Positions 44,175 to 53,105 of a stretch of 64,000 nt of DNA are shown here, piece by piece; positions within the stretch are counted from its first letter, which is position 1, and every line of letters starts with the position of its first letter. The position numbers and the translations under genes were made by a program. Below the pieces are notes generated by a model that worked only from the letters and a program-made list of their open reading frames with translations, was not told the DNA's origin and made no database searches. Origin of the DNA: CBDCGS01 sp965216915 (GTDB taxonomy: Bacteria > Pseudomonadota > Alphaproteobacteria > UBA828); the NCBI GenBank assembly GCA_965216915.1, contig CBDCGS010000011.1:1178001-1242000 (forward strand), read 5' to 3'.

Positions 44175-45968
44175 ATGAAATTGGCCTTTCTCACACGCGA
44201 GTCAGCGGACGGCGGCCATGGCGCGGCACTGGCCGAGGGGCGTCTGCGGCCGTTTGCCGGAAATCTCGGCGTGACCTCGGATCTTTTCCTTTGTTCGCTG
44301 GTTATCAACATCTTGTCGCTTGCCCTTCCGCTCGCTCTCCTGCAGCTCTACGACCGTATTCTGCCCAATGACGCGCGCGACACGCTGACAATTCTTGTTG
44401 CGGGGCTGGGTGGCGCCCTTGTTCTCGAATTTGTCTTGCGTAACCTGCGGACGGTGATCGCCGGATGGTTCGGCGCGCGTTTCGAGCACAGCCTCGGCTG
44501 CCGCGCGGTCCGCCATCTTCTTCACTCGGATCTCGCGTCCTACGAGCAGGACGGGCCGGGCAACTATCTTCAGCGCCTGAACGCGATCTCTCCGCTTCGC
44601 GATTTCTACGGCAGCCAGTCGGTCATTCTGCTTGGAGATCTGCCGTTCGCCGCCCTGTTTCTCGCGGCTGTCGCCTACCTGGCGGGACCACTTGTCTATG
44701 TGCCGCTCGGCCTCATCGCGCTCTTTGGCATTCTCGCCCTTTTGACGGGATGGCGCCTACGCCACGCCTTGGATCGGCGCACCGGCGCTGACGACCGCCG
44801 GTTCAATTTCCTGATCGAGGTCTTGTCAGGCATCCACACCGTCAAGGGCGTGGCGATGGAAGGCCAGCTCCTACGCCGCTACGAGCGGCTGCAGGAGGGA
44901 AGCGCCGACGCGCACCAAGCCGTCGCGCTCCACAGCGCGGTCACCCTGAATCTAAGCGCGACGTTCTCGCACCTCACGCTGTTCGCGGTCGCGGGCGCCG
45001 GGGCATTCCTGGTGATTGGCGGTGACCTCACCGTCGGTGGCCTCGCCGCCTGCACGACCCTCTCCGGACGGGCCCTCCAGCCGCTCCAGAAGGCCGTGGG
45101 GATCTGGACCCGCATCCAAACCGTTCAGCTCGCGCGCCAGCGCCTCAGGCGGTTGTTCTCGCTTCCGTCGGAGCCGATGGAGCGGCGGCCGGCGCTTGCC
45201 GCGGGCGAAGGCAAGCTCGAGATCAGCGGGGTGACCTTCCAATATCCGCGAACGAACGAGCCGATCCTCTCCGATGTGACGCTTACGGTCGAGCCGGGCC
45301 AGATGATTGGGCTGATGGGAGGGAGCGGCAGCGGCAAGACGACGCTGCTCTACCTCCTCATGGGTCTTTTTCGCCCGACCTCCGGGACGATCCGCATCGA
45401 CGGCCGCGACCTCGCGGCGTTCGACCCCCCGAGCGTGCGCCACCGCATCTCGTACCTGTCGCATAGCGATACGCTGTTCGTGGGCTCGATCCGCGAGAAC
45501 ATCACGATGTTTCGTCCCGAACGCGATCAAGACGCGGTCGAGGCCGCCAAGCTCGTCGGCCTGGACGACGTGATTGCCCGCATGCCTGCTGGCTATGAGA
45601 CCAAGGTTGGCACCGGCGCCAACGACACGGTCACGCCCGGCACGGCCCAGCGCATCGCGATCGCACGTGGGCTGGTCAACAAGCCCGACATCATCCTGTT
45701 CGACGAGGCCAACACCGCACTCGACCGCCAGGCGGATACCGTGCTTCAGGCCGTGCTCAAGAGCTTGCGCGGCAAGCGCACGGTCGTGCTGGTGTCGCAA
45801 CGGCCGTCGATGCTCGCGCTCGCCGACCAACGATTCGAGATCAAGGACGGCAAGGTCGTTCCTTGGACGAAGCCCGAACAGGCGCCGGCGGCGGGCGAGG
45901 CCACATCGAGCACGGCGGTCGCCGGCGGCAGCCGCCCAGGATCGGCGACCGGCGGCGCGGCCGCATGA
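44175..45968 (+). CDS. Type I secretion ABC transporter permease/ATPase, degenerate signature motif
   Basis: 597 residues. Six-helix exporter membrane domain (about 40-320), then an ABC domain. Walker A MGGSGSGKTT is normal (about 380), Walker B IILFDEAN is present, but the LSGGQ signature is replaced by VTPGT in NDTVTPGTAQRIAIARGL (about 485), and the H-loop His is Gln (VLVSQRPS). No N-terminal C39 domain. Start ATG 44175 is preceded by GAGCGG. The next gene overlaps by ATGA; the two probably form a heterodimeric exporter for the divergent RTX protein. Confidence 0.88.
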   Translation: MKLAFLTRESADGGHGAALAEGRLRPFAGNLGVTSDLFLCSLVINILSLALPLALLQLYDRILPNDARDTLTILVAGLGGALVLEFVLRNLRTVIAGWFGARFEHSLGCRAVRHLLHSDLASYEQDGPGNYLQRLNAISPLRDFYGSQSVILLGDLPFAALFLAAVAYLAGPLVYVPLGLIALFGILALLTGWRLRHALDRRTGADDRRFNFLIEVLSGIHTVKGVAMEGQLLRRYERLQEGSADAHQAVALHSAVTLNLSATFSHLTLFAVAGAGAFLVIGGDLTVGGLAACTTLSGRALQPLQKAVGIWTRIQTVQLARQRLRRLFSLPSEPMERRPALAAGEGKLEISGVTFQYPRTNEPILSDVTLTVEPGQMIGLMGGSGSGKTTLLYLLMGLFRPTSGTIRIDGRDLAAFDPPSVRHRISYLSHSDTLFVGSIRENITMFRPERDQDAVEAAKLVGLDDVIARMPAGYETKVGTGANDTVTPGTAQRIAIARGLVNKPDIILFDEANTALDRQADTVLQAVLKSLRGKRTVVLVSQRPSMLALADQRFEIKDGKVVPWTKPEQAPAAGEATSSTAVAGGSRPGSATGGAAA

Positions 45969-48136
45969 GCACCCCCAATGCGCTTCAGCTCACGATCGAG
46001 CAAGCCGTCGGCGCATGGCTTGGCGAGAAAGCGGCCGAGCCCGAGCGCAGCGTCGAGGACATTCTCTCCGAGCCCAACGATCTTTCGGCGTGCCTGTGGC
46101 CGCTCCTCAAGGAGCTGAATTTTAATGGCACGCAACGCCATGTCGCCGAGGCGGTTCCCCATTTTATCGATGCGCTCGATATCACCGCGTTCTGCAACAC
46201 GCTCGCCGTTCTTCACTACCGGAGCCAATCGTTCCGCATCGCGCTCGGCGACCTCGACCCGCGGCTCATGCCGTGTCTCTTCCTCCCGGACGGCAAGCCG
46301 GCGATGGTCGTTGTCGAGAACAAGGGCGGGCTCCTCCGCGCGTTCGACAGTGAGACCGGGACCTACCGAGAATTCAGCTGCCCGCGTTGGCGAGGGACCG
46401 CCTACATATTCCGCAAGATTGACCTTGCCGACGATCGTCCCGGTGAACAGTGGATGCGCAACGTCGCGGTGCGCTTCAAGCGACCGGCCTTCCAAGCGTT
46501 CGCGATCACCTTCTTTCTCAACCTCCTGGTTCTCGCCGCGCCGCTGTTCGTCATGGCGATCTACGACCGCGTCGTCGCGACCGGATCGATCCCGACCCTC
46601 GCGTACCTCGCCTCGGGCATCGCTATCGCGATCAATGCGGACCTCGTGCTGCGCTGGATCCGCGCGAAGGTTCTGGCATTCGTCGGCGCGCGGGTCGATG
46701 TGATCGTCGGCAGCGCGGTCTTCCAGAAGCTTCTCTCCCTCCCGCTGCCCTTGCTCGAGAACACCAGCGTCGGCGCGCAGGTCGCCCGCTTGCGCGATTT
46801 CGAGAATGTGCGCGATTTTTTCACCGGCCCGATGGTGCTCGCGATCTTCGAGCTACCCTTCACGCTCCTTCTCGTTGTGGTCGTTGCCCTGGTTGCGGGC
46901 CCGCTCGCGTTGATCCCCGTCGGGATCATCCTGCTCTTCTGTGTGATCGGGTTTGCGATCAGTCCTGCGGTCAGCAAGGCCGTGAGCCAAGCCGCGCGGA
47001 GCAGCTCGCAACGGCAAGAGCTGATCGCCCAAGCCCTCTCGGAGATGCGCGTGCTGCGCCAGCGCGGCGCCGAGGATACCTGGGTCGAGCGCTATCGGGA
47101 TCTCTCCGCGGCCGCTGCCATCGACAGCTTTCGCATGAACGTGATCAAGGGCGTGATCAACAACACGGCGCACCTGCTGATGGTGGGCGCAGGCGTGGCC
47201 ACCATCGTGTTCGGCACCTACCGCGTCCTCGAGGCGGAGATGTCCATGGGCGCGCTGATCGCGACCATGATCCTCGTCTGGCGCGTGCTTGCGCCGCTCC
47301 AAGTCGCGTTCGTGACGTTCGGCCAGCTTGCGCAAATTCGGGCGAGTATTCGCCAGATCGATGCCCTAATGGCGATCCGCTCCGAGAGCGATCCGGAACT
47401 CTTGACCACGCCCGTGCGCAAGGTCTCCGGGCGTATCACCTTCGCCAGTGTGTCGTTCCGCCATTCGCCGGACTCCGATCCCTCCCTCGTCGGCGTCAAT
47501 TTCGAGATCGAACCGGGCGACATTCTGGCCGTCATCGGCCCGACCGGTTCCGGTAAATCGACCGTGCTGCGCCTCCTGATGGGCCTTGCCAGCCAACAGG
47601 TCGGCTCGATCCAGCTCGACGGCGCCGATATCCGGCAGATGGACCCCGTCGAGCTGCGCCACATCATGGCCTACATGCCGCAGAGCCCGCGTTTCTTTTA
47701 CGGCACGATCGCGCAGAACCTGCGGCTCTCCGAACCGATGGCGACGGAGGAGGACCTGCAGCGCGCGGCGGCCGAAACCGGCGTGCTCAGCGAGATCATG
47801 AGCCTGCCGGATGGCTTCGACACGCGGATAGGCGATGCCCGGACGGTTCAGCTGCCCGCCAGCATGCAGCGTCTCCTCTCCATGACCCGTGCGCTGATCA
47901 AACGATCTCCCATCATGGTTCTCGATGAGCCGGGTGCGGGCCTTGACTATGCCGGAGACCAGGCCTTGACGCGCCTGCTCGAGCAGGCCAAGGGCAACAC
48001 GACCGTGGTCATGGTGACCCATCGGCCCGGCCATCTGCGGATCGCGACCAAGATCCTTTGGCTCGAAGGCGGCATGGTTCGCGCGTTCGGTCCGGCCGAG
48101 GAGATTCGCGCGCAACTGTCTCGGGATTTTCAGTGA
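45965..48136 (+). CDS. Type I secretion ABC transporter with N-terminal C39-like domain, degenerate signature motif
   Basis: 723 residues. Residues 1-170 form a C39-peptidase-like domain, probably non-proteolytic as in RTX exporters, where it serves substrate binding. The membrane domain (about 180-470) contains LLVLAAPLFVMAIYDRVV, a motif of the RTX-exporter group. In the ABC domain Walker A is GPTGSGKST (about 525), Walker B IMVLDEPGAGLD and H-loop VMVTHRPG are intact, but the signature is LPASM in VQLPASMQRLLSMTRAL (about 630). Starts with the ATGA overlap and ends overlapping the HlyD gene by GTGA. Confidence 0.9.
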   Translation: MSTPNALQLTIEQAVGAWLGEKAAEPERSVEDILSEPNDLSACLWPLLKELNFNGTQRHVAEAVPHFIDALDITAFCNTLAVLHYRSQSFRIALGDLDPRLMPCLFLPDGKPAMVVVENKGGLLRAFDSETGTYREFSCPRWRGTAYIFRKIDLADDRPGEQWMRNVAVRFKRPAFQAFAITFFLNLLVLAAPLFVMAIYDRVVATGSIPTLAYLASGIAIAINADLVLRWIRAKVLAFVGARVDVIVGSAVFQKLLSLPLPLLENTSVGAQVARLRDFENVRDFFTGPMVLAIFELPFTLLLVVVVALVAGPLALIPVGIILLFCVIGFAISPAVSKAVSQAARSSSQRQELIAQALSEMRVLRQRGAEDTWVERYRDLSAAAAIDSFRMNVIKGVINNTAHLLMVGAGVATIVFGTYRVLEAEMSMGALIATMILVWRVLAPLQVAFVTFGQLAQIRASIRQIDALMAIRSESDPELLTTPVRKVSGRITFASVSFRHSPDSDPSLVGVNFEIEPGDILAVIGPTGSGKSTVLRLLMGLASQQVGSIQLDGADIRQMDPVELRHIMAYMPQSPRFFYGTIAQNLRLSEPMATEEDLQRAAAETGVLSEIMSLPDGFDTRIGDARTVQLPASMQRLLSMTRALIKRSPIMVLDEPGAGLDYAGDQALTRLLEQAKGNTTVVMVTHRPGHLRIATKILWLEGGMVRAFGPAEEIRAQLSRDFQ

Positions 48137-49497
48137 GCGAGACCGTCCAGCCAGCTCCGCCCGAGAGCGGACGCAAGCGCCTGAGCATCGGCTCGCGCCA
48201 ACTCCGCTTCCTCGCGCAGTCGGCGCATCTCGACGAGGCGTTGACGCCCGCTCTGATGCGGCTCGCGCTCGTCGCGATCGCCGCGACCACCTGCGGATTT
48301 ATCGTCTGGGCGGCCGTCGCCAAGGTGAGCGAGATCGCGGTGGCGACCGGGCAAGTGATCCCGACGGACCGGGTTCAGCAGATCCAGCATCTCGAGGGTG
48401 GCATCGTCGCCGCGATCCACGTTCGCGACGGCGACTTGGTTGAAGCCGGCAGCACGCTGATCCGCCTCGACGGATCGGGCGCGGCCGCCGAGCTGAAGCA
48501 AATGCGCGCACGCCGCATGGGGCTCGCTCTCCAAGCCGAGCGACTGCGCGCCTTCGCCGATGGCCGCGAGCCGGACTTCTCCAACGCTGGCAACGACCAT
48601 GCCGATCTCGTCCTGGATCAGCGCGCGATCTACGCGCTGCAGGTGGCGACGCACGAAAGCCAACGGCGCGTCTTCGTCGAGCAAATCGCGCAGAATGAGG
48701 CCCAGCTCGCCCTGCTCGATGAACGCGAGGTCGCCCTGATACGGCAGCGCGACATTCTCGCGGAAGAGCTGGCGCTGCGCCGCACCCTCTACGAAAAGCA
48801 GCTCCATTCCAAAGTGCTTTTTCTGGATAGCCAACGCGAGGTCGCCGAAATCGAGGGCGAGATCGCGACGCTGGCGCGCGAGCGTGTGCTCACGGAGAGG
48901 GCCTTGGCCGAAACGTGGAGCCGTTTGGGCGAACTCGAAAACACATTGAAGCGCGATGCACTTGCGGAGATGGGCGGCGTTTCCCGAGAGCTGGCGGAGG
49001 TCGAGGAGGCGATGCTCAAGCTGGAGGACCGGGTCGACCGGCTCGAGATCAGGGCGCCGATCCGCGGCATCGTGAAGGGATTGAACGTTCATACGGTCGG
49101 CGGCGTGATCGGCTCCGGCGACACCGCCGTCGAGGTCGTTCCGGTCAACGACGATCTCGTAGTGGAAGCGCGGCTCTCGCCCCGCGATGTCGGCCATGTG
49201 GCGGTCGGCCAGCCGGCGACCGTCAAGGTGCTGTCATACGACTACGCGCGATTCGGTGGCATCGACGGAGAGCTCGAATCGATCTCCGCGTCGAGCTTCA
49301 TCGACGAGAACGGTGAGGCCTTCTACGTCGCTCTGGTCCGCTTGGACCAAACCTATGTGGGCCAGGACCCCAACCGCAATCGGGTGCTGCCGGGGATGAC
49401 GGTGCAGGCGGACATCGAGACCGGCGGCAAGACGATCCTGGAATACCTGCTGAAGCCGGTCTATGCGTCGGTCAACTCGGCCTTCCGCGAGCGCTAG
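48133..49497 (+). CDS. HlyD-family type I secretion membrane fusion protein
   Basis: 454 residues. A single N-terminal membrane helix (about 40-60), a lipoyl-like half motif IQHLEGGIVAAIHVRDGDLV, a long coiled coil (about 125-300, rich in QRDILAEELALRR-type heptads), then the second lipoyl half IRAPIRGIVKGLNVHTVGGVI and the beta-barrel end YLLKPVYASVNSAFRER. This periplasmic adaptor links the ABC pair to a TolC-like outer-membrane channel, which is not encoded in the window. The GTG start overlaps the upstream stop. Confidence 0.93.
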   Translation: MSETVQPAPPESGRKRLSIGSRQLRFLAQSAHLDEALTPALMRLALVAIAATTCGFIVWAAVAKVSEIAVATGQVIPTDRVQQIQHLEGGIVAAIHVRDGDLVEAGSTLIRLDGSGAAAELKQMRARRMGLALQAERLRAFADGREPDFSNAGNDHADLVLDQRAIYALQVATHESQRRVFVEQIAQNEAQLALLDEREVALIRQRDILAEELALRRTLYEKQLHSKVLFLDSQREVAEIEGEIATLARERVLTERALAETWSRLGELENTLKRDALAEMGGVSRELAEVEEAMLKLEDRVDRLEIRAPIRGIVKGLNVHTVGGVIGSGDTAVEVVPVNDDLVVEARLSPRDVGHVAVGQPATVKVLSYDYARFGGIDGELESISASSFIDENGEAFYVALVRLDQTYVGQDPNRNRVLPGMTVQADIETGGKTILEYLLKPVYASVNSAFRER

Positions 49498-49515
49498 TCG
49501 CACAGGATTCGCGGC

Positions 49516-49622
49516 CTAAGAGCATTTCATGCTCGCCTATGCTCACGCGAATGCTCAATCTGATTGGACTTGTCGCAAATGCGTCGTCGCAGGTGATGCC
49601 ACCTGCGCGGGATTTGCTCTAG
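49516..49622 (+). repeat. Dispersed CTAG-ended palindromic element, copy C
   Basis: Begins CTAAGAGCATTTCATGCTCG (one extra A against copy B) and ends GGATTTGCTCTAG. It contains GCAGGTG-ATGC-CACCTGC and the GCAAATGCGTCGTCGC core. The left hairpin is imperfect here. The right-hand CTAG, read on the minus strand, is the stop codon of the convergent amidohydrolase gene. Confidence 0.88.
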
Positions 49623-50887
49623 CGGATCGCCCAATGGCTGCCCTCGAGGCCGCCGACACGTCGCCCATTCTTGATGTGGACGCGCCGCGCCGGCAGGTGG
49701 CGGAAGATATCGACGACGCTCGAGGCCTCGTGCACCACGAGATCGGCCCGGTTGCCGACTGCGATTTCATGATCGGATAGCCCGACGGCCTGCGCAGCGC
49801 GGGTCGTCACCATGTCGAAGGCGGTGCGCACCTCGTCATCCGTGCGCATGCCGCAACTCAGGCAAGTCAGATAGCCGGTCTCCGCGGCATCCATCCGGTT
49901 GAAGCGGTACCAGATGTCGAACATGTTGTCGGCGCCCGCCACCACATTGACTCCGGCGTCGAGCAACTCCTTGGCGCGCGACGACCCGCGGTTTCGCGGC
50001 GTCCGGTCGGTGCCGCCGAGCATCTGGAGGTTCGCGATCGGCAGAATGGCGACCGTGATCCCAGCTTCGCAAACCCGCTCGATGGTGCGCTTCGCTTCCT
50101 CGTCCGGGTAGACCGCCAGCGCGTTGCAATGGCTCGCCGTGACGCGTCCCTGGAGCCCCCTTTCGATGACGGCCTCGGCCAGCATGTCGAGGGTCTTGAG
50201 GGCGGGCCGGTCCAAATAGTCGCAGTGCATCTCCACCGGCACACCGGCTTCTTCTGCGAGGTCCAAGATCACCTCGATATGGCGGCGCTGGTCGGCCTCC
50301 GACGCTTCGACCTCCGGGAGCCCCCCCAGCGCGCTCGCACCGCCGGCCAAGGCCTCGCGAAGGAGGCCGGGCGCCTCCGGGTCCTTCACGATGCCTTCCT
50401 GCGGAAACGCAACGATCTCCAGGTCGATGGCGGCGGCGAAGCGTTGCCGCGCCTCGACGAGGCCGGCAAACGAGACGAGCCTCGTCGCGGAATCGACATC
50501 GCATTGCGCAAGCATGCGGCCAATCCCATGGGCCACGGCGAGACGGAGCGCGGCGCTCGCCCGCACCACCACATCCGATACCGTGAATTGCCGTTTCGCC
50601 TCGTGGGCGCGCTCAAACGCCTCTTCCGGCGAGAGTGCGCCGAGCAATTCCCGACTCAGGCATTTGTCCAGGTGGAAATGCGGCTCCACGAAAGACGGGG
50701 TCACCAGCCCACCACGCGCGTCAAGCCGATCCACGGCGTCGCCCTGGATGTCGCAGTCCAGAGCGGCGATCGCCCCATCACGGATCGCGATATCCACGGC
50801 TTGCTCGCCGTCAAGCATCGCTGCATTCGTGATCAGCAAGTCCCAGGGCCGGCCATTGTCCCGTCCACCGTCGGCGCCATCGGTCAT
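49619..50887 (-). CDS. Amidohydrolase, cytosine-deaminase-like
   Basis: 422 residues. Metal-dependent hydrolase of the cytosine deaminase/N-isopropylammelide group: HxH metal site in VEPHFHLDK, His in VPVEMHCDYLD, His in VTASHCNAL, and Asp in VVAGADNMFDIW. A beta-sandwich domain is formed by both ends (LLITNAAMLDG; GNRADLVVHEAS). The actual substrate could be a pyrimidine or another cyclic amidine or amide. ATG 50887 has GGAGGGG upstream. Its stop codon is contributed by the repeat element. It is divergent from the encapsulated ferritin. Confidence 0.85.
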   Translation of the reverse strand: MTDGADGGRDNGRPWDLLITNAAMLDGEQAVDIAIRDGAIAALDCDIQGDAVDRLDARGGLVTPSFVEPHFHLDKCLSRELLGALSPEEAFERAHEAKRQFTVSDVVVRASAALRLAVAHGIGRMLAQCDVDSATRLVSFAGLVEARQRFAAAIDLEIVAFPQEGIVKDPEAPGLLREALAGGASALGGLPEVEASEADQRRHIEVILDLAEEAGVPVEMHCDYLDRPALKTLDMLAEAVIERGLQGRVTASHCNALAVYPDEEAKRTIERVCEAGITVAILPIANLQMLGGTDRTPRNRGSSRAKELLDAGVNVVAGADNMFDIWYRFNRMDAAETGYLTCLSCGMRTDDEVRTAFDMVTTRAAQAVGLSDHEIAVGNRADLVVHEASSVVDIFRHLPARRVHIKNGRRVGGLEGSHWAIR

Positions 50888-51051
50888 TGTCCCCTCCGGG
50901 TTCACGGTATTCTCGGTATCGCGCGCCGGCAGAGTACGCGCGCCAATCGGGGCGGGCAACGATCCACTGGCCGCCGGGCCGCGGCGCTGGTCCTTTGGCC
51001 TGCCGGGAGTCTATGCTCGCGGCAACCTCACGACGACAATAGGGACTCACA

Positions 51052-51435
51052 ATGGCGAACGAAGGCTATCACGAGAGCGAAGCGCGGCTGACGCCGGAGA
51101 CGATGGATCGGCATCGCGCGATCGTTTCGCTCATGGAGGAGCTCGAAGCGGTTGATTGGTACGACCAGCGGGTCGACGCCGCCGAGAACGAGGAACTCCG
51201 GGAGATCCTGGCCCACAATCGCGACGAGGAGAAAGAGCACGCGGCGATGGTGCTCGAATGGCTGCGCCGCTGCGACGCTCGGTTCGATGAGGAGCTGCGC
51301 GCCTATCTCTTCACCGAGGGGAAAATCACGGCACTTGAGGAAGACGCGACGGGTGAAGGGGGAGAGGCCGGCCAGGTGAGCGCACCGTCGGATGGCTCGT
51401 TGGGGATCGGCAGCCTCAGGGCGGGGAGCGAATGA
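51052..51435 (+). CDS. Encapsulated ferritin (EncFtn), encapsulin cargo
   Basis: 127 residues. Half-ferritin of two helices that dimerises to form a ferroxidase site; metal ligands expected from SLMEELEAVDWYDQR and RDEEKEHAAMV are present. After a flexible linker (GEGGEAGQVSAPSDG) the C-terminus SLGIGSLRAGSE is an encapsulin-targeting peptide. Oxidises Fe(II) and delivers iron into the encapsulin shell. The next gene, overlapping by ATGA, encodes that shell, as in Rhodospirillum rubrum. Confidence 0.95.
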   Translation: MANEGYHESEARLTPETMDRHRAIVSLMEELEAVDWYDQRVDAAENEELREILAHNRDEEKEHAAMVLEWLRRCDARFDEELRAYLFTEGKITALEEDATGEGGEAGQVSAPSDGSLGIGSLRAGSE

Positions 51436-52235
51436 TGAACCATCTCATGCGTGGGCTCGCGCCGGTATCGGATACGGCCTGGGCCGAGATCGAGGATGAG
51501 GCCAAGCGGACGCTCAAGGTCACACTCGCCGCCCGAAAGGTGGTCGACTTCGTGGGGCCGCGCGGCTGGGCCGCGAGCGCCGTCGACCTTGGCCGGGCGA
51601 AACCGCTCCGCTCGGCGCTGGGGCGCAACGTCTCAGCGCGCCTCCGCGAGGTCCAGCCGCTGGTCGAGCTGCAGGTGCCCTTCAAGCTTTCCCTTGCCGA
51701 GCTGGAGGCGATCGATCGCGGTGCCGCCGATGCCGATCTCGGTCCGGTGGTTGAGGCGGCGCGCACCATCGCCATGGCCGAGGACGCGGCAATCTTCCAC
51801 GGCTATGGCACGGCCGGAATCACGGGCATCGTCGAAGCGGCGGCCGGCAACGCGCTCAAGCTCCCGAAGAGCTTCGCAACCTTCCCGGAGCTCGTCGCGG
51901 AATCGGTCAGCAAGCTCCGTGATGCCGGCGTGGCAGAACCTTACGCGATCGTGCTGAGCGCCGCCTGCTACAAGAAGGTGACCGAAACCACACGCGACGG
52001 CTTTCCCGTCCTCAACCATGTCAGGCGGTTGGTGGACGGCCCCCTGGTCTGGGCACCGGGGATCAAGGGTGCGGTGGTCATGAGCCTCCGCGGCGGGGAT
52101 TTCGAGCTGACCGTCGGGCAGGACCTCTCCATCGGGTACGCCGCGCACAGTGCCAGCGAGGTTTCGCTCTACCTCGAGGAAAGCTTCACGTTCCGCGCGC
52201 TGGCGCCGGAGGCGGCCGTCCCCCTCTCGACCTGA
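51432..52235 (+). CDS. enc: Family 1 encapsulin nanocompartment shell protein
   Basis: 267 residues, HK97-fold shell protein. The typical N-terminus MNHLMRGLAPVSDTAWAEIEDEAKRTLK, the HGYGTAGITGI loop, and the C-terminal GGDFELTVGQDLSIGYAAHSASEVSLYLEESFTFRAL are present. It assembles into an icosahedral compartment that packs the upstream ferritin by its C-terminal peptide. Start is ATG 51432 or the next codon. GGGGAGCG lies just ahead, within the cargo gene. Confidence 0.96.
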   Translation: MMNHLMRGLAPVSDTAWAEIEDEAKRTLKVTLAARKVVDFVGPRGWAASAVDLGRAKPLRSALGRNVSARLREVQPLVELQVPFKLSLAELEAIDRGAADADLGPVVEAARTIAMAEDAAIFHGYGTAGITGIVEAAAGNALKLPKSFATFPELVAESVSKLRDAGVAEPYAIVLSAACYKKVTETTRDGFPVLNHVRRLVDGPLVWAPGIKGAVVMSLRGGDFELTVGQDLSIGYAAHSASEVSLYLEESFTFRALAPEAAVPLST

Positions 52236-52265
52236 GCGCGGCGAAGAGCGGGGCCGGCGGACTCC

Positions 52266-53105
52266 CTAACCCGCGTCGACCTCGGCCATGCCATGCTCCG
52301 AGGCGAGAAGCCGCGCGTACATGTTGGCGAGCAATGTGCGCCCCGGACCACTCTGGTCCAGGAGCTGAATGCCTTCGCCGATATCGGTATGGAGCGTGTT
52401 CCAAAAATAGCCCGACAAGCCGGCACGGACGGCTTCGATCGTCTCGAAGCCGAGAAATTCGGCGACGCCGGCTTCCTTCGCGGTCAGAAACAAGGGCACC
52501 AGCTTTTTCTCGAAGTTGGGATCCGCCAAGATCGCCACCACGAGGGCGGCGCGGACGATCGCCCGGCTGGAGCCGACATTTGCGCCAGGCGTGGCTGCCA
52601 GCATGTTGGCTTGCTCGATCGTCGCGGCGAGCGCGTCGGGGTCGATCACGCGATGACCTTGATAATTCTGCTGCACGAAAATGGCGCTACGCTTGGCCGC
52701 ATGCACCCACAGCGCGGAATCGGTTGCGCCCACCGGGAGCGTGATCGTCTTGCCCGAAATGTCGACGACGAAATCGCTCTCACGGTCGCCCGAAAGCGCG
52801 CCGCGAACCATGCCGACATGGGCGCAAAGCAGGGCGCAGATCACGTGCAGCCAATCACGCGACGCGAAGAAGCCGCTCCGCGCGAGCCGCCCATAGAGCA
52901 TCTCAATGCCGACCATGGTGGTGTTGATCGCGTGCTCGACATCAAAAAACAGCGCATCAGAGCGGGCGATGCGGGAGAGCGTCATGCGCCCGACGGCGAC
53001 GACGGTGTCGCAATGGTCGGTCGGGCCGGCGCCATAGATGTCGGTGTAGGTCGCCCTCAGGTGGTCCAGAAAGCTGTCGATCTGGATATCGGCAGGCCTA
53101 AACAT
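52266..53105 (-). CDS. Inactive-looking paralogue of the adjacent HD phosphodiesterase-like protein
   Basis: 279 residues. It aligns without large gaps to the first 280 residues of the protein encoded upstream, sharing DALFFDVEHA, WLHVICALLC and NYQGHRVIDPDALA. But the HD-site residues differ: YHDVEH is FFDVEH, LLCHDIG is LLCAHVG, and RAADLI is RAALVV, removing the putative catalytic His and three of four metal ligands. It lacks the GAF domain. A regulatory or structural partner is likely. ATG 53105 lies inside the 3' end of the upstream gene, so the pair is coupled; GTG 53114 is an alternative. Confidence 0.75.
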   Translation of the reverse strand: MFRPADIQIDSFLDHLRATYTDIYGAGPTDHCDTVVAVGRMTLSRIARSDALFFDVEHAINTTMVGIEMLYGRLARSGFFASRDWLHVICALLCAHVGMVRGALSGDRESDFVVDISGKTITLPVGATDSALWVHAAKRSAIFVQQNYQGHRVIDPDALAATIEQANMLAATPGANVGSSRAIVRAALVVAILADPNFEKKLVPLFLTAKEAGVAEFLGFETIEAVRAGLSGYFWNTLHTDIGEGIQLLDQSGPGRTLLANMYARLLASEHGMAEVDAG

